Source: Streptomyces vinaceus (lineage in GTDB: Bacteria; Actinomycetota; Actinomycetes; Streptomycetales; Streptomycetaceae). Taken from it: a stretch of DNA of 64,000 nt. Shown here piece by piece: positions 52,780 to 62,232 of this stretch. The notes under the pieces are model-generated. The model saw nothing but the letters and a program-made list of their open reading frames with translations. It did not search any database and was not told the origin of the DNA. Position 1 is the first letter of the stretch. Every line of letters starts with the position of its first letter. A program made the translations under genes and the position numbers. The stretch lies in NCBI RefSeq assembly GCF_008704935.1, contig NZ_CP023692.1:7479501-7543500 (forward strand), written 5' to 3'.

Positions 52780-53480
52780 TAGTGGCGCAGGAGCCACCAG
52801 AGGCCTCCGGCGATGAGCGTCACCGAAATCAGCGCGACTGCTGGCCGGAGGAACCCGACACGTTGCCGTACCGGCGGCAAGGCCGGGGCGGAGGCCGGGC
52901 CCAAGACGGTGGGGGGTTCCGGCTCCCCCCATGCGCCTGGGGCGTCCGGGTCGCCGGCGCCTGGCTGTGCACGTCGCAGGAGACCGTAGCCATCGCGGCG
53001 CCAGCGGATCCCGGCAACGTCGGTGAAGTCCACCGTGACGTGACGCAGCTTGTGGGAGGTCCTCGCAGCTTGGACGGGTGCCAGCTGGAAGGCGTCCTGG
53101 CCGGTGTCGAGAGTCGTCGATTCGCCGATCACATCGCCGAGGAAGGCAACGCGCACGTCCCGCACCGGTTGGTCGGACCGGTTCTCGACCACAACCTCAG
53201 GGACGATCCAGCCGTTGTGCAGAGAGGACGGGCGCAGTTCGAAACGGGCCTTGACCAAGGATGCCTGATGCCGCTCCAGCCCTCGTTGGGACCTCTGTTC
53301 CCGCTCGATCCACTGCAGCTGCTGCTCCAAGTCACGCTCGTGCCTCTGCCGTGCCTCCTCCGCACGAAGGGCGGATTCCTGCGCTTCCTGCCGGATCTTC
53401 CGCCGGTGGTCCATGAAACTCAGTGTTAGACCCCCCAGGCCGATGAGCAGGCTGAACACGGCAACAAGGTTCTGCACCAT
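52779..53480 (-). CDS. Membrane-anchored coiled-coil protein beside the IS5-type element
   Basis: 233 residues from the ATG at 53480; the stop TAA (52779-52781) falls in the TA flank of the IS element. N-terminal helix LVAVFSLLIGLGGLTLSF, then a highly charged coiled coil (KIRQEAQESALRAEEARQRH; DLEQQLQWIEREQRSQRGLE), a beta domain (FELRPSSLHNGWIVPEVVVE; VRDVRVAFLGDVIGEST) and a second helix LISVTLIAGGLWWLLRH at the end. Family unknown. A third copy of the IS end lies 230 bases upstream of its start. Confidence 0.65.
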   Translation of the reverse strand: MVQNLVAVFSLLIGLGGLTLSFMDHRRKIRQEAQESALRAEEARQRHERDLEQQLQWIEREQRSQRGLERHQASLVKARFELRPSSLHNGWIVPEVVVENRSDQPVRDVRVAFLGDVIGESTTLDTGQDAFQLAPVQAARTSHKLRHVTVDFTDVAGIRWRRDGYGLLRRAQPGAGDPDAPGAWGEPEPPTVLGPASAPALPPVRQRVGFLRPAVALISVTLIAGGLWWLLRH

Positions 53481-53694
53481 GTACGGACTCTGGCCGACCA
53501 AACCCCGCCATGTCAGCGCGCAACACCGGTCCAGGGTCAGGCCGCCGTGTGAGTCACCCTGCCGCCGCCAGACCATTCGTGTCGTGCAGTCGATGTGCAC
53601 GCACTAAACGGTCTGATCCACGAAGCCCGCATGTCCACCAGGACGGCGGCGCACCGGTGCTGGCCGCCGTCAACCGCAAGGCCGCCCAGCACGG

Positions 53695-53716
53695 AGATCA
53701 TTTACGGGACAGCCCT
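53695..53716. repeat. Solitary IS5-type terminal repeat
   Basis: 22 bases that are the exact inverted complement of the left end at 51903-51924 (AGGGCTGTCCCGTAAATGAT...), followed by TA (53717-53718). It is longer than the 14-base match of the inner right end, so the outer pair 51903/53716 is the better match. Confidence 0.8.
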
Positions 53717-54428
53717 TAGGCCGTCGACGCGGGAGCTCTGAGCACCGTCCAGGAGTAGAACTCGTCCATCAGCTCCTCGTGTACCCGGAGACTCCCGCCG
53801 CCGCCGTGGTGTACGTCCGTCATGAATGGCGCGAGGAATGCCCGCTGTTCTCCGTCGGCACCTGCCGACCGCCCCACGGTCCGCACCCCGGTCCCGGTCT
53901 TGTGGTCGCCGGCGAGGTCGTGCGCACCGATCTACCGGTCGCGCTGATGGAACGGGCGGCCACGAGCGGTCCAGGCGGCGAATGCCCTGCTCTCGTGCCG
54001 GGGTCTGCACGGCCAGACTTTGTGGGCGGTACCGAACCGCGGTCGCACCGCCCTCCTGCGCGAGGCGGCAGCCTGGGCGGGGTGCCGAACTGCGACGCCT
54101 CACCGATCGGCCCCATCCGCCGAAAACACTGCGCTCGTGATGAATCAATATCTGTCACCGCGACCTAAGGATTTAACGGATCCCGTTGGGAGAGTTTCTA
54201 TCGCCACGCGGCAGCCGGAAATATTCAACACCCACGGGCCGCCGCAGCGTGCTACTGTCGATCTCGGTTGCAGTTTTGGTACCCAAGAATTTTAAGCGTA
54301 TCCAGTAGGGCTTCGGGCCACAGGAAACGCTTCGTATTTCCCGGTAAATTTCCGGGCGGGGCATCATCGCGGCGACACGGCGTCCGTACAGTGCGGACGT
54401 TGATGTATTGCCCCAAAGGAGATATGAC
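53717..54428. other. Decayed gene tail and cold-shock leader
   Basis: On the minus strand 53830-53720 a frame reads AFLAPFMTDVHHGGGGSLRV then ELMDEFYSWTVLRAPAST before a stop: the tail of a lost gene. From about 54160 to 54428 the DNA is unusually A/T-rich and non-coding, the leader of the cold-shock gene. It includes a hairpin CGTCCG-TACAGTG-CGGACG near 54382-54400. Confidence 0.5.
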
Positions 54429-54632
54429 ATGGCTGCTGGTACCGTCAAGTGGTTCAACGCGGAAAAGGGTTTCGGCTTCATCGAGCAGGACGGTGGCGGC
54501 GCTGACGTGTTCGCCCACTACTCGAACATCGCCGCCCAGGGATTCCGTGAGCTGAACGAGGGCCAGAAGGTCACCTTCGACATCGCGCAGGGCCAGAAGG
54601 GCCCGACGGCCGAGAACATCGTTCCCGCCTGA
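54429..54632 (+). CDS. Cold-shock protein
   Basis: 67 residues; ATG at 54429, AAAGGAG upstream. AAGTVKWFNAEKGFGFIEQD holds the RNP1 motif KGFGFI, DVFAHYSNIA the RNP2 motif, ending GQKGPTAENIVPA. A five-stranded OB-fold that binds single-stranded RNA and DNA and melts RNA structure in the cold or during growth. A long A/T-rich leader suggests post-transcriptional control. Followed by a strong terminator. Confidence 0.95.
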   Translation: MAAGTVKWFNAEKGFGFIEQDGGGADVFAHYSNIAAQGFRELNEGQKVTFDIAQGQKGPTAENIVPA

Positions 54633-54648
54633 CGCTGACACGCTTTCT

Positions 54649-54687
54649 GCAGCTGGGCCCGCACCCTCGGGGTGCGGGCCCAGCTGC
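54649..54687. terminator. Terminator after the cold-shock gene
   Basis: GCAGCTGGGCCCGCACCC and GGGGTGCGGGCCCAGCTGC pair over 18 bases with a two- to three-base loop, starting 17 bases after the stop. Confidence 0.9.
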
Positions 54688-55049
54688 ATGTATTTCCCGT
54701 GGTGCGTTCACCGGCGGTATCAGAACCTGAGAGATCGCTCTACTTGCCCTCTCGGAGCTGCATTCAATTTCGTTCTTGGTTGTCGCTTCCGCATGACGCC
54801 ACCTCATTTGAGCGTCTGTCCGCATTTCAATCGGGCCCGTTCTTTCAATTCCCTGCGCCGCGGGAGCCTCCTGCGGTCGCACCTGCGGCCCCGCTTTCGG
54901 TACCGGCACCGGTTCGGGGGCGGGGCAGCCGCTTGGGCTCGCCACCCCGAGCCGTTCCGGAGGTCCGAGCCGCTCGGGCGGATACGGCCGCGAACAGATT
55001 CCTGTCAGCCAGACTCGCCATTCGAAAACGGGCACCGCGGGCAGGCGGG
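54688..55049. other. Intergenic, nothing recognised
   Basis: 362 bases between the terminator and the WhiB-like gene end; no gene supported. Confidence 0.4.
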
Positions 55050-55307
55050 TCAGGAGTGGAGGCGAGCCCGCGCCTCCCGGGCCCTGCGGCGCTTGACGGC
55101 GCGCCGTTCCTCCTCGGTGAGGCCTCCGCACACGCCCATGTCCATGCCCCCTTCGAGGGCCCACTCCAAGCAGCGCTCCAAGACCGGGCATCGGCGGCAC
55201 ACCGCCTTGGCCTCCTCGATTTGGAGCAGAGCTGGGCCGCTGCTCCCGACAGGGAAGAACAGGTCCGGGTCTTCCTCGCGGCAAGCCGCTCGGTGACGCC
55301 AGTCCAT
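55050..55307 (-). CDS. WhiB-like iron-sulfur protein with altered GVWGG motif
   Basis: 85 residues from the ATG at 55307, which has GGAGG seven bases upstream (a second ATG six bases earlier is too close). Four cysteines Cys9, Cys37, Cys40 and Cys46 (CRRCPVLERC) match the [4Fe-4S] ligands of the family; MDWRHRAACREEDPDLFFPV is typical of WblE/WhiB-type N-termini. The invariant GVWGG reads GVCGG (Cys60), a TGG to TGC change. The basic tail RRAVKRRRAREARARL is the DNA-binding helix. These proteins work with the principal sigma factor in gene control. Confidence 0.9.
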   Translation of the reverse strand: MDWRHRAACREEDPDLFFPVGSSGPALLQIEEAKAVCRRCPVLERCLEWALEGGMDMGVCGGLTEEERRAVKRRRAREARARLHS

Positions 55308-55719
55308 CGTCATGCCTCCGTTCACTAGTCGGTCGCTCACCCGCGCACCTGACCGGGATCCGCAGCTCTATGCAGTCGGCAGGGGCATCAGCGCATTCTT
55401 GACCAACGGCCTGCTGCTCCGAAAATGCCGTACCGAGTTCTGCTGGCCGTCGGCGTCCGGGGCGTGTTGTGCGCAAGTTCAAGCGTCGACGTGTACGCAC
55501 GGCCGTGGTTCTCGTGGTGGCCTGGCGGTCCTGACGGGAGTCGAGCGGTGGGCTGAATCGGCGGCGTGGCCCAAGGCCGTGCTGCAAGGGCTGCTCTGGG
55601 CTGCCGGGGTCACCGCAGCCTGGTGGTTCGCCGACCGGACCCGGGCGGGCAGCCCCCAGCCGCGACGTCTTGGGGGCCCCTATGGCTTTGGTCAAGGTGG
55701 TTGGCTGGCAGTGTGGCTG
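55308..55719. other. Intergenic, nothing recognised
   Basis: 412 bases; no gene supported. The last part (55677-55705) carries the GGTCAAGGTGG block shared with the IS110 remnant at 8.5 kb. Confidence 0.4.
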
Positions 55720-55883
55720 TCGTGAGTGATGACGCGCCTGCGCGAGAGTCGGCGGGCGAGAGCAAGCGGCCGTGCGACTTCTGCGGTCATCCGGTCGTGA
55801 TGGGCTCGGCTGACGAGCGGGACTGCCCCGTGTGCGGTGAGGCCGCTGAGGATCAGCCGGTTGAGGCTGGTCGGGGTTCGTAG
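55720..55883 (+). CDS. Small zinc-ribbon-like protein beside the IS110 remnant
   Basis: About 54 residues from a GTG at 55720. Two CxxC pairs (CDFCGHPVVMGSADERDCPV, then CG) fit a zinc ribbon. It overlaps the end of the IS110-type remnant on the other strand and no homologous ribbon is kept at the copy near 8.7 kb. Real gene or chance cannot be decided. Confidence 0.4.
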
Positions 55884-56110
55884 AAGGTTCCGTCGCGGAG
55901 CATCGCGAAGAGGACGTCGGCCAGGCGTCTGGCGAGGCAGAGCAGGGCCTGGGTGTGGTGCCCGCCCTGGCTGATCTTCTTGTCGTATGAGGTCCGCGAT
56001 GCCGGGTCGCCGCCCAGGGGGCGAAGGCGGAGAGGGAGGGTTGTTCGCCGCGGATCGAGCGCGTGACCACCAGGCTTCGTCGTCCTCGAACTTGGAGGTA
56101 CGGAATCTGC
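55860..56110 (-). mobile_element. IS110-family transposase C-terminal remnant, copy 2
   Basis: The minus strand encodes YDKKISQGGHHTQALLCLAR then RLADVLFAMLRDGTFYEPRP, the conserved C-terminus of IS110/IS116 transposases (YDxKxxxGKxHxQAlxxLARRxxxVLxAMLRDG). No DEDD catalytic part remains. Related to the copy at 8.5-9.0 kb. Confidence 0.75.
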
Positions 56111-56189
56111 CCTGATGGGGGAGGCACCCCGTCGCCTGGCCCTGTCGCCGTCCCGAAGCGCGCCAGAGACACGTGAGGAAGGCTCGTTC

Positions 56190-56460
56190 ATGCTCCCCAC
56201 GCTCAGCGCATCCGTTCATGTCGCGCCCGTAGCACCGGCGTCCACCGTGGCGGCGCGCCGGTGGTTGCTCGGCGCAGTCGCGGCCGGTCCGGTGTTCCTT
56301 GCGGTCGGTGTCGCGCTGGGATTCGCCCGTGACGGCTTCGACTTCAGCCGGATGGGGCTCAGTCAGCTCGCGCTCGGCGAGGGGGGCTGGGTCCAGACGG
56401 TGAACTTCCTGCTCGCCGGCGCTCTGCTGGTCATGGGGGCGGTCGGTCTGCATGAAACCC
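56190..56460 (+). pseudogene. DUF998-type membrane protein fragment
   Basis: ATG at 56190: MLPTLSASVHVAPVAPASTV, then two hydrophobic helices (WLLGAVAAGPVFLAVGVALG; TVNFLLAGALLVMGAVGL) with FDFSRMGLSQLALGEGGWVQ between, the DUF998 N-terminal half. The six-helix protein should be about 200 residues; after residue 90 the sequence becomes non-specific. Confidence 0.6.
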
Positions 56461-57030
56461 GCCCTCCTCGCCCGGCTCCGCACGGTCCAGGAAGACTTCG
56501 TCTGCGCACTGCTGAAGGACCGATGACCCCCACAGGACGCGGACCGCCGGCTACACGCTCCCGGAGTCGTGGGGCCGATCACCGTCGTGACCAGTCGGGC
56601 GTGCTGCCCGGGTGCAGCGACCCAGGGGATCTGGCCGTCCGGCGAGGCGCGGCGGCCGGTGAGGTGATCGCCGGTGTGCGTCGGGCGTGAGGGCGGCCGA
56701 GAACACCTTCGCAGCTTCTGGCGGCGCGTTCGGGAAAGCGCTCAATGTCTGCTGACCGGCTAGGCCCATGAGGTGACCGCCTGGCTGCGCGCGTCGCCGG
56801 GTGAGACAGTGCCCGCGACCGGTCGGGACCCCGAAGGCGTGTTGTCTGCGGACGCCTGCTTCGTCGAGCCGGTCCATGCAGCGTCCGACACGGCCGATTA
56901 CAAGGATCCTCATCAAGAGCGCACTCTTGCCTGTTTTCGTGCGGTTCACGACTGACGAATTCTTGCCATGGCGAGGACTTGCCGCCCCTTGGTCTTCACT
57001 CCGGCGCTGCTCCGTCGATAGACCCATGGC
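56461..57030. other. Intergenic, scraps only
   Basis: 570 bases. A plus-strand string LLARLRTVQEDFVCALLKDR ends at a stop near 56526. No intact gene. The promoter of the subtilase gene should lie at the right end. Confidence 0.35.
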
Positions 57031-60000
57031 ATGTTCTCCTCCTCTCAGCCCTCCGTCTTCGGGCACAGGTACAGGCACAGGTACAGGCGCGGGCAGTTGA
57101 TCTCCGCCGCCATCACGGTGCCTCTGCTGACATCGGTGCTCGCAGTCCTGCAAGCGCCCGCACAAGCCGCCCCGAGCAAGCCCACCGTTCCCGTCAGACC
57201 TTCGACGACCCACAAAGTCACCTTGGTCACCGGCGACGTCGTCACGGTCACCACGATGGCCGACGGCAAGCAGACCGCCGAGGTCGACCGGCCGGAGAGC
57301 GCTGTCGGCGGCGTGAAGATCCAGCAGGTCAAGGGTGACCTGTTCGTCGTGCCGGACGAGGCCGTACCGTTGCTGGGCGCGGACAGGCTCGACCGGCGGC
57401 TGTTCAACGTCACCGACCTGATCGAGATGGGTTACGACGACGCGAAGTCGCCCGCGGTTCCGCTGATCGCGATGTACGCCCGGACGAGGTCCGGGGCAGC
57501 TGCCGAGCCGGCGCCACCCCGGGGCAGCCGGCTGACCCGCAAGCTCGCTGACATCGGCGGTGCCGTGCTCAGCACCGACAAGGGGCAGGCCCGTACGTTC
57601 TGGAGCTCCGTCGCGCCGCAGGGGAGCGCGACGTTGGGCGCCGGCGTGTCGAAGCTGTGGCTCGACGGTCGGGTGAAGGCCAACCTGAAGGAGAGCGTGC
57701 CGCTGATCGGCGCTCCCGAGGCATGGGCGGCCGGATATACCGGCAAGGGCGTCAAGGTCGCGGTCCTCGACACCGGTATCGACGTCAACCACCCCGACTT
57801 CGCGGGCCTGATCGACGGCACGGCCAGCTTCGTGCCGGGTGAGGCCGTCACCGACGTCAACGGGCACGGCACGCATGTGGCGAGCACGATCGTCGGCTCG
57901 GGCGCCGCATCCGGAGGCGCCCTCAAGGGCGTCGCTCCAGGCGCCGACTTGTACGTCGGCAAGGTGCTCGGCGGCGCGGAGGGCTACGGCCAGGACTCCT
58001 GGATCATGGCCGGCATGCAGTGGGCCGCCGAATCGGGGGCGGACGTCGTCAACATGAGTCTGGGCGACTCGTACCCGACGGACGGCAGCGACCCGATGTC
58101 GCAGACCGTCGACGTGTTGTCCGCGCAGTACGGCACGCTGTTCGTCATAGCCGCCGGCAACTCGGGACCCGAGAGCATTTCCGCCCCGGGCGCGGCCGCC
58201 TCGGCGCTGACCGTGGCCGCCACGGACAAACAGGACCGGCTCGCGAGTTTCTCCAGTACGGGCCCGCTGACGCACTCCGGCGGTATGAAGCCGGACATCG
58301 CAGCGCCGGGCGTGGACATCACGGCGGCCCGCTCGTCCCAGATGACCGGCGGCGGCGAGGGCTCCTACCGCACCCTCAGCGGCACCTCGATGGCCACCCC
58401 GCACGTTGCCGGCGCGGCGGCGATCCTGGCCCAGCAGCACCCGGACTGGACCGGGGCACAGCTCAAGGAACACCTGATGAGCACCGCGAAGGGGCTGGAC
58501 GGCGGGTACTCGCCGTACGAAGTCGGTGCCGGCCGTCTCGACGTGGCCGCTGCCGTGCACAGTACGGTCCGCGCCACCGGTTCACTCTTCTTCGGCAACT
58601 ACACCTGGCCGCACGAGCCGAGCGATGTCGCCGTCACGAAGGACCTGACCTTCACCAACACCGGCTCCGCCGACGTCACGCTGAACCTGGCGCTGACCGG
58701 CGGCGCCCCGTTCAGGCTGGGGGCCACCGAGGTGAACGTCCCGGCGGGTGGCACCGCGGCCGCCCCGGTGACCGGTGATCCACAAGCCGTCCCGCCAGGC
58801 CGGCACACCGGCTACGTCACGGCCACGGACGCGGCGACCGGGCGGGCGGTGACCCGCACTTCGGTGGCGCTCCTCGAGGAGGAGGAGCGCTACGACTTGA
58901 ACGTCAAGCTGGTGGGAAGGGACGGCAAGCCCGCCGCCGGCTGGGTCGGGATCAACCTCGCGGGCGACGTCTGGCCCTGGTCGCTCTACGTCGACGGATC
59001 GACGACCCTGCGCATGGCACCGGGCACGTACACCGTCGCCGGGTACCTCGATGTGGCGGGCGAGAAGGCGGACCGCTCGGGTCTGGCCGTGCTGGTTCAG
59101 CCGGAGACCGTGCTCAGGGGCCGCTCGGCCGTCGTGGTACTGGACGCGAGCAGGGCGCACCTGCTGCAGACGGAGGCGCCGGAGCGTACCGAGGACCGCC
59201 AGCGCAAGGTCGACTTCAACGTCCACTACAAGGGGCTCGATCCGTCCCTGGACTACCGCAGCGCGTATGTGCTGCCGCCGACCTACGACGACGTTTACGT
59301 CGCGCCGACGGAGGCGATGAAGCAGGGCGAGTTCATGCTGACCACCCGATGGCGCAAGGGCGAGCCGAAGCTAGGCCTGACGATGTCGGGCAGTCGGCTC
59401 CCCCTCGACGCGCTGGTGCAGGCCGGGAGCGCCCTGGGCACCGCCACGGACAGGCTGGACGTCGTCTACGCGGGCACCGGCGGGGCGGCCGCGTACAAGA
59501 AGGTGCGGGCCAAGGGCAGGGCGGTCGTGGTCGACCGCAGCGACGAGGTTCCGCCGCAGGAGCGCACCGCGGCTGCGGTCGCGGCCGGCGCGAAAGCGCT
59601 GATCGTGGTCAACGACGGTGTCGGCGCTCTGATGGAGTACGTCGGAGAGTCAGCCATCCCCGTCGCCTCCGTACACCGCGACGCGGGCAGAGCCCTCGTC
59701 TCGATGGCCCGGCGCGGCCACGACCAGCTGACCGTCGAACAGACCGAGTACACACCGTTCGTCTACGACCTGACCAGGGACTATGCCGGCCGGGTGCCGG
59801 ACCGGGCCCTGGTCTACCGGCCGGCCAAGGCTGACCTCGCACGGATCGACGCCCGCTACTACTCCGCTGCGGGCGGCCGGCTGGCGGAGGGCTACCGGTC
59901 CGACTTCACCCTCAGCCCGTCGTTCAACTTGCCCGACGAGGAGTGGCACCCGGGCACCCGCACCGAGTGGGTGACTCCGGGACAGGTCTGGAGGGAGTTT

Positions 60001-60780
60001 CACACGCAGGGCGTCGACGGACCCCTTCCATGGTCGATGGTGTCGGGCGACAACACGTACGCCAAGGGCAGGAGCACCCGGCTGGACTGGTTCGCTCCGG
60101 CTACCCGGCCCGGCCAGAGCGAGTCCTTCGGTGTGTACAACTCCCGCTGGCAGAACTACATGACGTGGAACGTGCAGGCGTGGGCCTCCGCCAGCGACAC
60201 CATGCGGTTGGGAGGCTACCTGCCGTGGGGTGAGACGCCGTCGCACCTGCAGGTCTTCCAGGGGGACACGCTGATCCACGACAACCCGGTCAGCGGAGAC
60301 ATGCAGTGGCAGGAAGTACCGGCGGGCGACTTGCCCTACCGCGCCGTCCTCGACGCGGAGCGGCCCGGTGACCTCTTCCGGCTGTCGACGCGCACCCATA
60401 CCGAGTGGACCTTCATGTCGGGCACCGTCGACTCGGACTCCTTCGAGCCGTTCTCGGTGCTGAACCTGGACTACGAACTGGAGTCGGACCTGCACGGCGA
60501 CCTCAAGGCCGGTGCGAAGCAGCAGATCGCCCTCAAGCCGGTGTCCATGGACCTCGGCACGGTGCCGGGCAGGGTTGCCGCAGTGGCGCTGGACGTCTCG
60601 TACGACGATGGCACCACCTGGCAGAAGGTGACCCTGGTCAAGGGCGCCGGCGGCACCTGGACGGGCTCGTTCATGGCGGCCAGGAAGCCCGGCGGCTTCC
60701 TCTCATTGCGCGCGAGCGCCACGACGGACAGCGGCTTCGGCGTCAAGAACGAGATCATCCGGGCGTACGGCCTGCGATGA
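57031..60780 (+). CDS. Large secreted subtilase (S8 peptidase)
   Basis: 1249 residues from the ATG at 57031; no good ribosome site, so a nearby later start is possible. A signal peptide (ISAAITVPLLTSVLAVLQAP, cleavage after AQA) and a propeptide of about 170 residues precede the S8 domain. The triad is Asp247 (VAVLDTGID), His279 (NGHGTHVAST) and Ser453 (GTSMATPHVAG), with the oxyanion Asn in VIAAGNSGPES. A PA-like insert (VVVDRSDEVPPQERTAAAVA) and beta-sandwich domains follow. Expected role: extracellular protein breakdown or processing. A LuxR-type regulator follows. Confidence 0.95.
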   Translation: MFSSSQPSVFGHRYRHRYRRGQLISAAITVPLLTSVLAVLQAPAQAAPSKPTVPVRPSTTHKVTLVTGDVVTVTTMADGKQTAEVDRPESAVGGVKIQQVKGDLFVVPDEAVPLLGADRLDRRLFNVTDLIEMGYDDAKSPAVPLIAMYARTRSGAAAEPAPPRGSRLTRKLADIGGAVLSTDKGQARTFWSSVAPQGSATLGAGVSKLWLDGRVKANLKESVPLIGAPEAWAAGYTGKGVKVAVLDTGIDVNHPDFAGLIDGTASFVPGEAVTDVNGHGTHVASTIVGSGAASGGALKGVAPGADLYVGKVLGGAEGYGQDSWIMAGMQWAAESGADVVNMSLGDSYPTDGSDPMSQTVDVLSAQYGTLFVIAAGNSGPESISAPGAAASALTVAATDKQDRLASFSSTGPLTHSGGMKPDIAAPGVDITAARSSQMTGGGEGSYRTLSGTSMATPHVAGAAAILAQQHPDWTGAQLKEHLMSTAKGLDGGYSPYEVGAGRLDVAAAVHSTVRATGSLFFGNYTWPHEPSDVAVTKDLTFTNTGSADVTLNLALTGGAPFRLGATEVNVPAGGTAAAPVTGDPQAVPPGRHTGYVTATDAATGRAVTRTSVALLEEEERYDLNVKLVGRDGKPAAGWVGINLAGDVWPWSLYVDGSTTLRMAPGTYTVAGYLDVAGEKADRSGLAVLVQPETVLRGRSAVVVLDASRAHLLQTEAPERTEDRQRKVDFNVHYKGLDPSLDYRSAYVLPPTYDDVYVAPTEAMKQGEFMLTTRWRKGEPKLGLTMSGSRLPLDALVQAGSALGTATDRLDVVYAGTGGAAAYKKVRAKGRAVVVDRSDEVPPQERTAAAVAAGAKALIVVNDGVGALMEYVGESAIPVASVHRDAGRALVSMARRGHDQLTVEQTEYTPFVYDLTRDYAGRVPDRALVYRPAKADLARIDARYYSAAGGRLAEGYRSDFTLSPSFNLPDEEWHPGTRTEWVTPGQVWREFHTQGVDGPLPWSMVSGDNTYAKGRSTRLDWFAPATRPGQSESFGVYNSRWQNYMTWNVQAWASASDTMRLGGYLPWGETPSHLQVFQGDTLIHDNPVSGDMQWQEVPAGDLPYRAVLDAERPGDLFRLSTRTHTEWTFMSGTVDSDSFEPFSVLNLDYELESDLHGDLKAGAKQQIALKPVSMDLGTVPGRVAAVALDVSYDDGTTWQKVTLVKGAGGTWTGSFMAARKPGGFLSLRASATTDSGFGVKNEIIRAYGLR

Positions 60781-60917
60781 ACCGTAGTGGCGGGCCCCGG
60801 GGCGGCGATGCCTCGGGGCCCTTCCCGTCAGACCTGCTCCCATCAGGCGCTATTCAAGGTCTGCCGCCATGGCGCATACTCTCCCCGCTGCGGCAAGCGG
60901 AAGAGAGTCGGTCGCCG

Positions 60918-61952
60918 ATGCTGGATGTTCTGGGCCTCGAACCCGATGACGAGCGCGTCTACCGGGCGCTGCTCGGCCGGCCGGACACCCGCGCATCCCC
61001 GCTTGCGGACCAGCTCGTGCTGCCGCAGGCCGACGTCGACAGGGCGTTGTCCCGTCTCGTCGGGTGGGGCCTCGTGACCAGAACGGCGGAAGAGCAATTC
61101 ACCGCCGCGCCGCCGGCGGTGGCCCTGGGCGCTCTCATCAGCGAGCGCCGGGACGGGTTGCGCATGGCGGAGCACGCGTTGGTGACTTTCGCCGAGGAAC
61201 ACCGGGCGGCGATGACCGGGAACAGCCTCAGCGATCTGATCGAGGTCGTCACGGGTGTCGACGCCATTCGCCACCGCTTCCTGCAGGTGCAGCGGGCGGC
61301 CCGCTCGCAGGTCCGGAGCTTCATCACAGCGCCGTTCGTTGCTCTGTCGCCCGGCGAGAACACGGCCGAACCCGCGGCAATCGGCCGTGGGGTGCAATTC
61401 CGGGCGGTACTCGACCGGGCCGTTCTGGGAGAGCCCGGCATCATTGACGATGCGATCGAATCACTGCGCAAGGGCGTCCAGTTGCGCGTCGCCGACCAGC
61501 TTCCGATGAAACTCGTGCTGGCCGATGCCGATCTCTGCCTCGTCCCACTGGCGGTCACACCGGACGGAGAGCCCGGAGCCGTGCTGCTGCACCGCAGCGG
61601 TCTGTTGGACGCGTTGGACGCGCTGTTCGAGACGGTATGGCGCACCGCGCACCCCCTCGAACTCTCGGAGACCGGCGCAGACGCCGAACCCGCCGTCGAG
61701 TTCGGTGCGACCGGCCCGACCGACCTGGACCGGAAGATCCTCGGGCTGCTCCTGGCCGGACTGACCGACCAGACGGCCGCGGCGCAGCTCGGTCTGTCAC
61801 CGCGGACGCTGCACCGACGCCTGCGCCACCTCACGGACTTGGCGGGAGTCCGCACCCGGATGCAGCTCGGAGGTTACGCCGTCCGGCACGGCTGGGTAGG
61901 GCCGCACCGAGACTGCGAGGGTCAGGACGGCTCGGCGCCCCCCTCGCCCTGA
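60918..61952 (+). CDS. TrmB/LuxR-type transcriptional regulator
   Basis: 344 residues, ATG at 60918. N-terminal winged helix (GLEPDDERVYRALLGRPDTR; LADQLVLPQADVDRALSRLV) of the TrmB-like type, a central ligand-like domain (LRVADQLPMKLVLADADLCL; EPGAVLLHRSGLLDALDALF), then a GerE/LuxR HTH (LDRKILGLLLAGLTDQTAAA, LGLSPRTLHRRLRHL). Such regulators often sit beside secreted-hydrolase genes in Streptomyces. Separate transcription unit from the protease by 137 bases. Confidence 0.88.
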   Translation: MLDVLGLEPDDERVYRALLGRPDTRASPLADQLVLPQADVDRALSRLVGWGLVTRTAEEQFTAAPPAVALGALISERRDGLRMAEHALVTFAEEHRAAMTGNSLSDLIEVVTGVDAIRHRFLQVQRAARSQVRSFITAPFVALSPGENTAEPAAIGRGVQFRAVLDRAVLGEPGIIDDAIESLRKGVQLRVADQLPMKLVLADADLCLVPLAVTPDGEPGAVLLHRSGLLDALDALFETVWRTAHPLELSETGADAEPAVEFGATGPTDLDRKILGLLLAGLTDQTAAAQLGLSPRTLHRRLRHLTDLAGVRTRMQLGGYAVRHGWVGPHRDCEGQDGSAPPSP

Positions 61953-62232
61953 GCGGCGGCATCACGCGTTCCGAGGCGAGCTACGAGGCAGGCCCTCGCC
62001 GCTCACGACGTGAGCCCGCACATGGCTGCGGCCGATGCCGCCAACAAGGCGTTTCGCGCGGGCCCGGTCAAGGTGCTCGAGTTGTCGGGAACGCCCGTGG
62101 CCTGACGGCTCCCGGAGTCGGATCAGGGCGGGCCGAGGGGCAGCGCCGCCGTCGGCGGCTGAGGGATCCGGCAAAGCCGAGGAAGTCGTGGCGCGGGCAG
62201 CTTGGCCGCCGCTCTCGGGTTAGCGTCTTGGG
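61953..62232. other. Intergenic with a short coding scrap
   Basis: A plus-strand frame 61985-62104 reads LAAHDVSPHMAAADAANKAF and ends LELSGTPVA at a stop, the tail of a lost gene. Confidence 0.35.

Noticed and set aside
56551..58560. 669-codon minus-strand open frame
   Set aside because: It lies opposite the subtilase, whose catalytic motifs are on the plus strand, and shows no domain.
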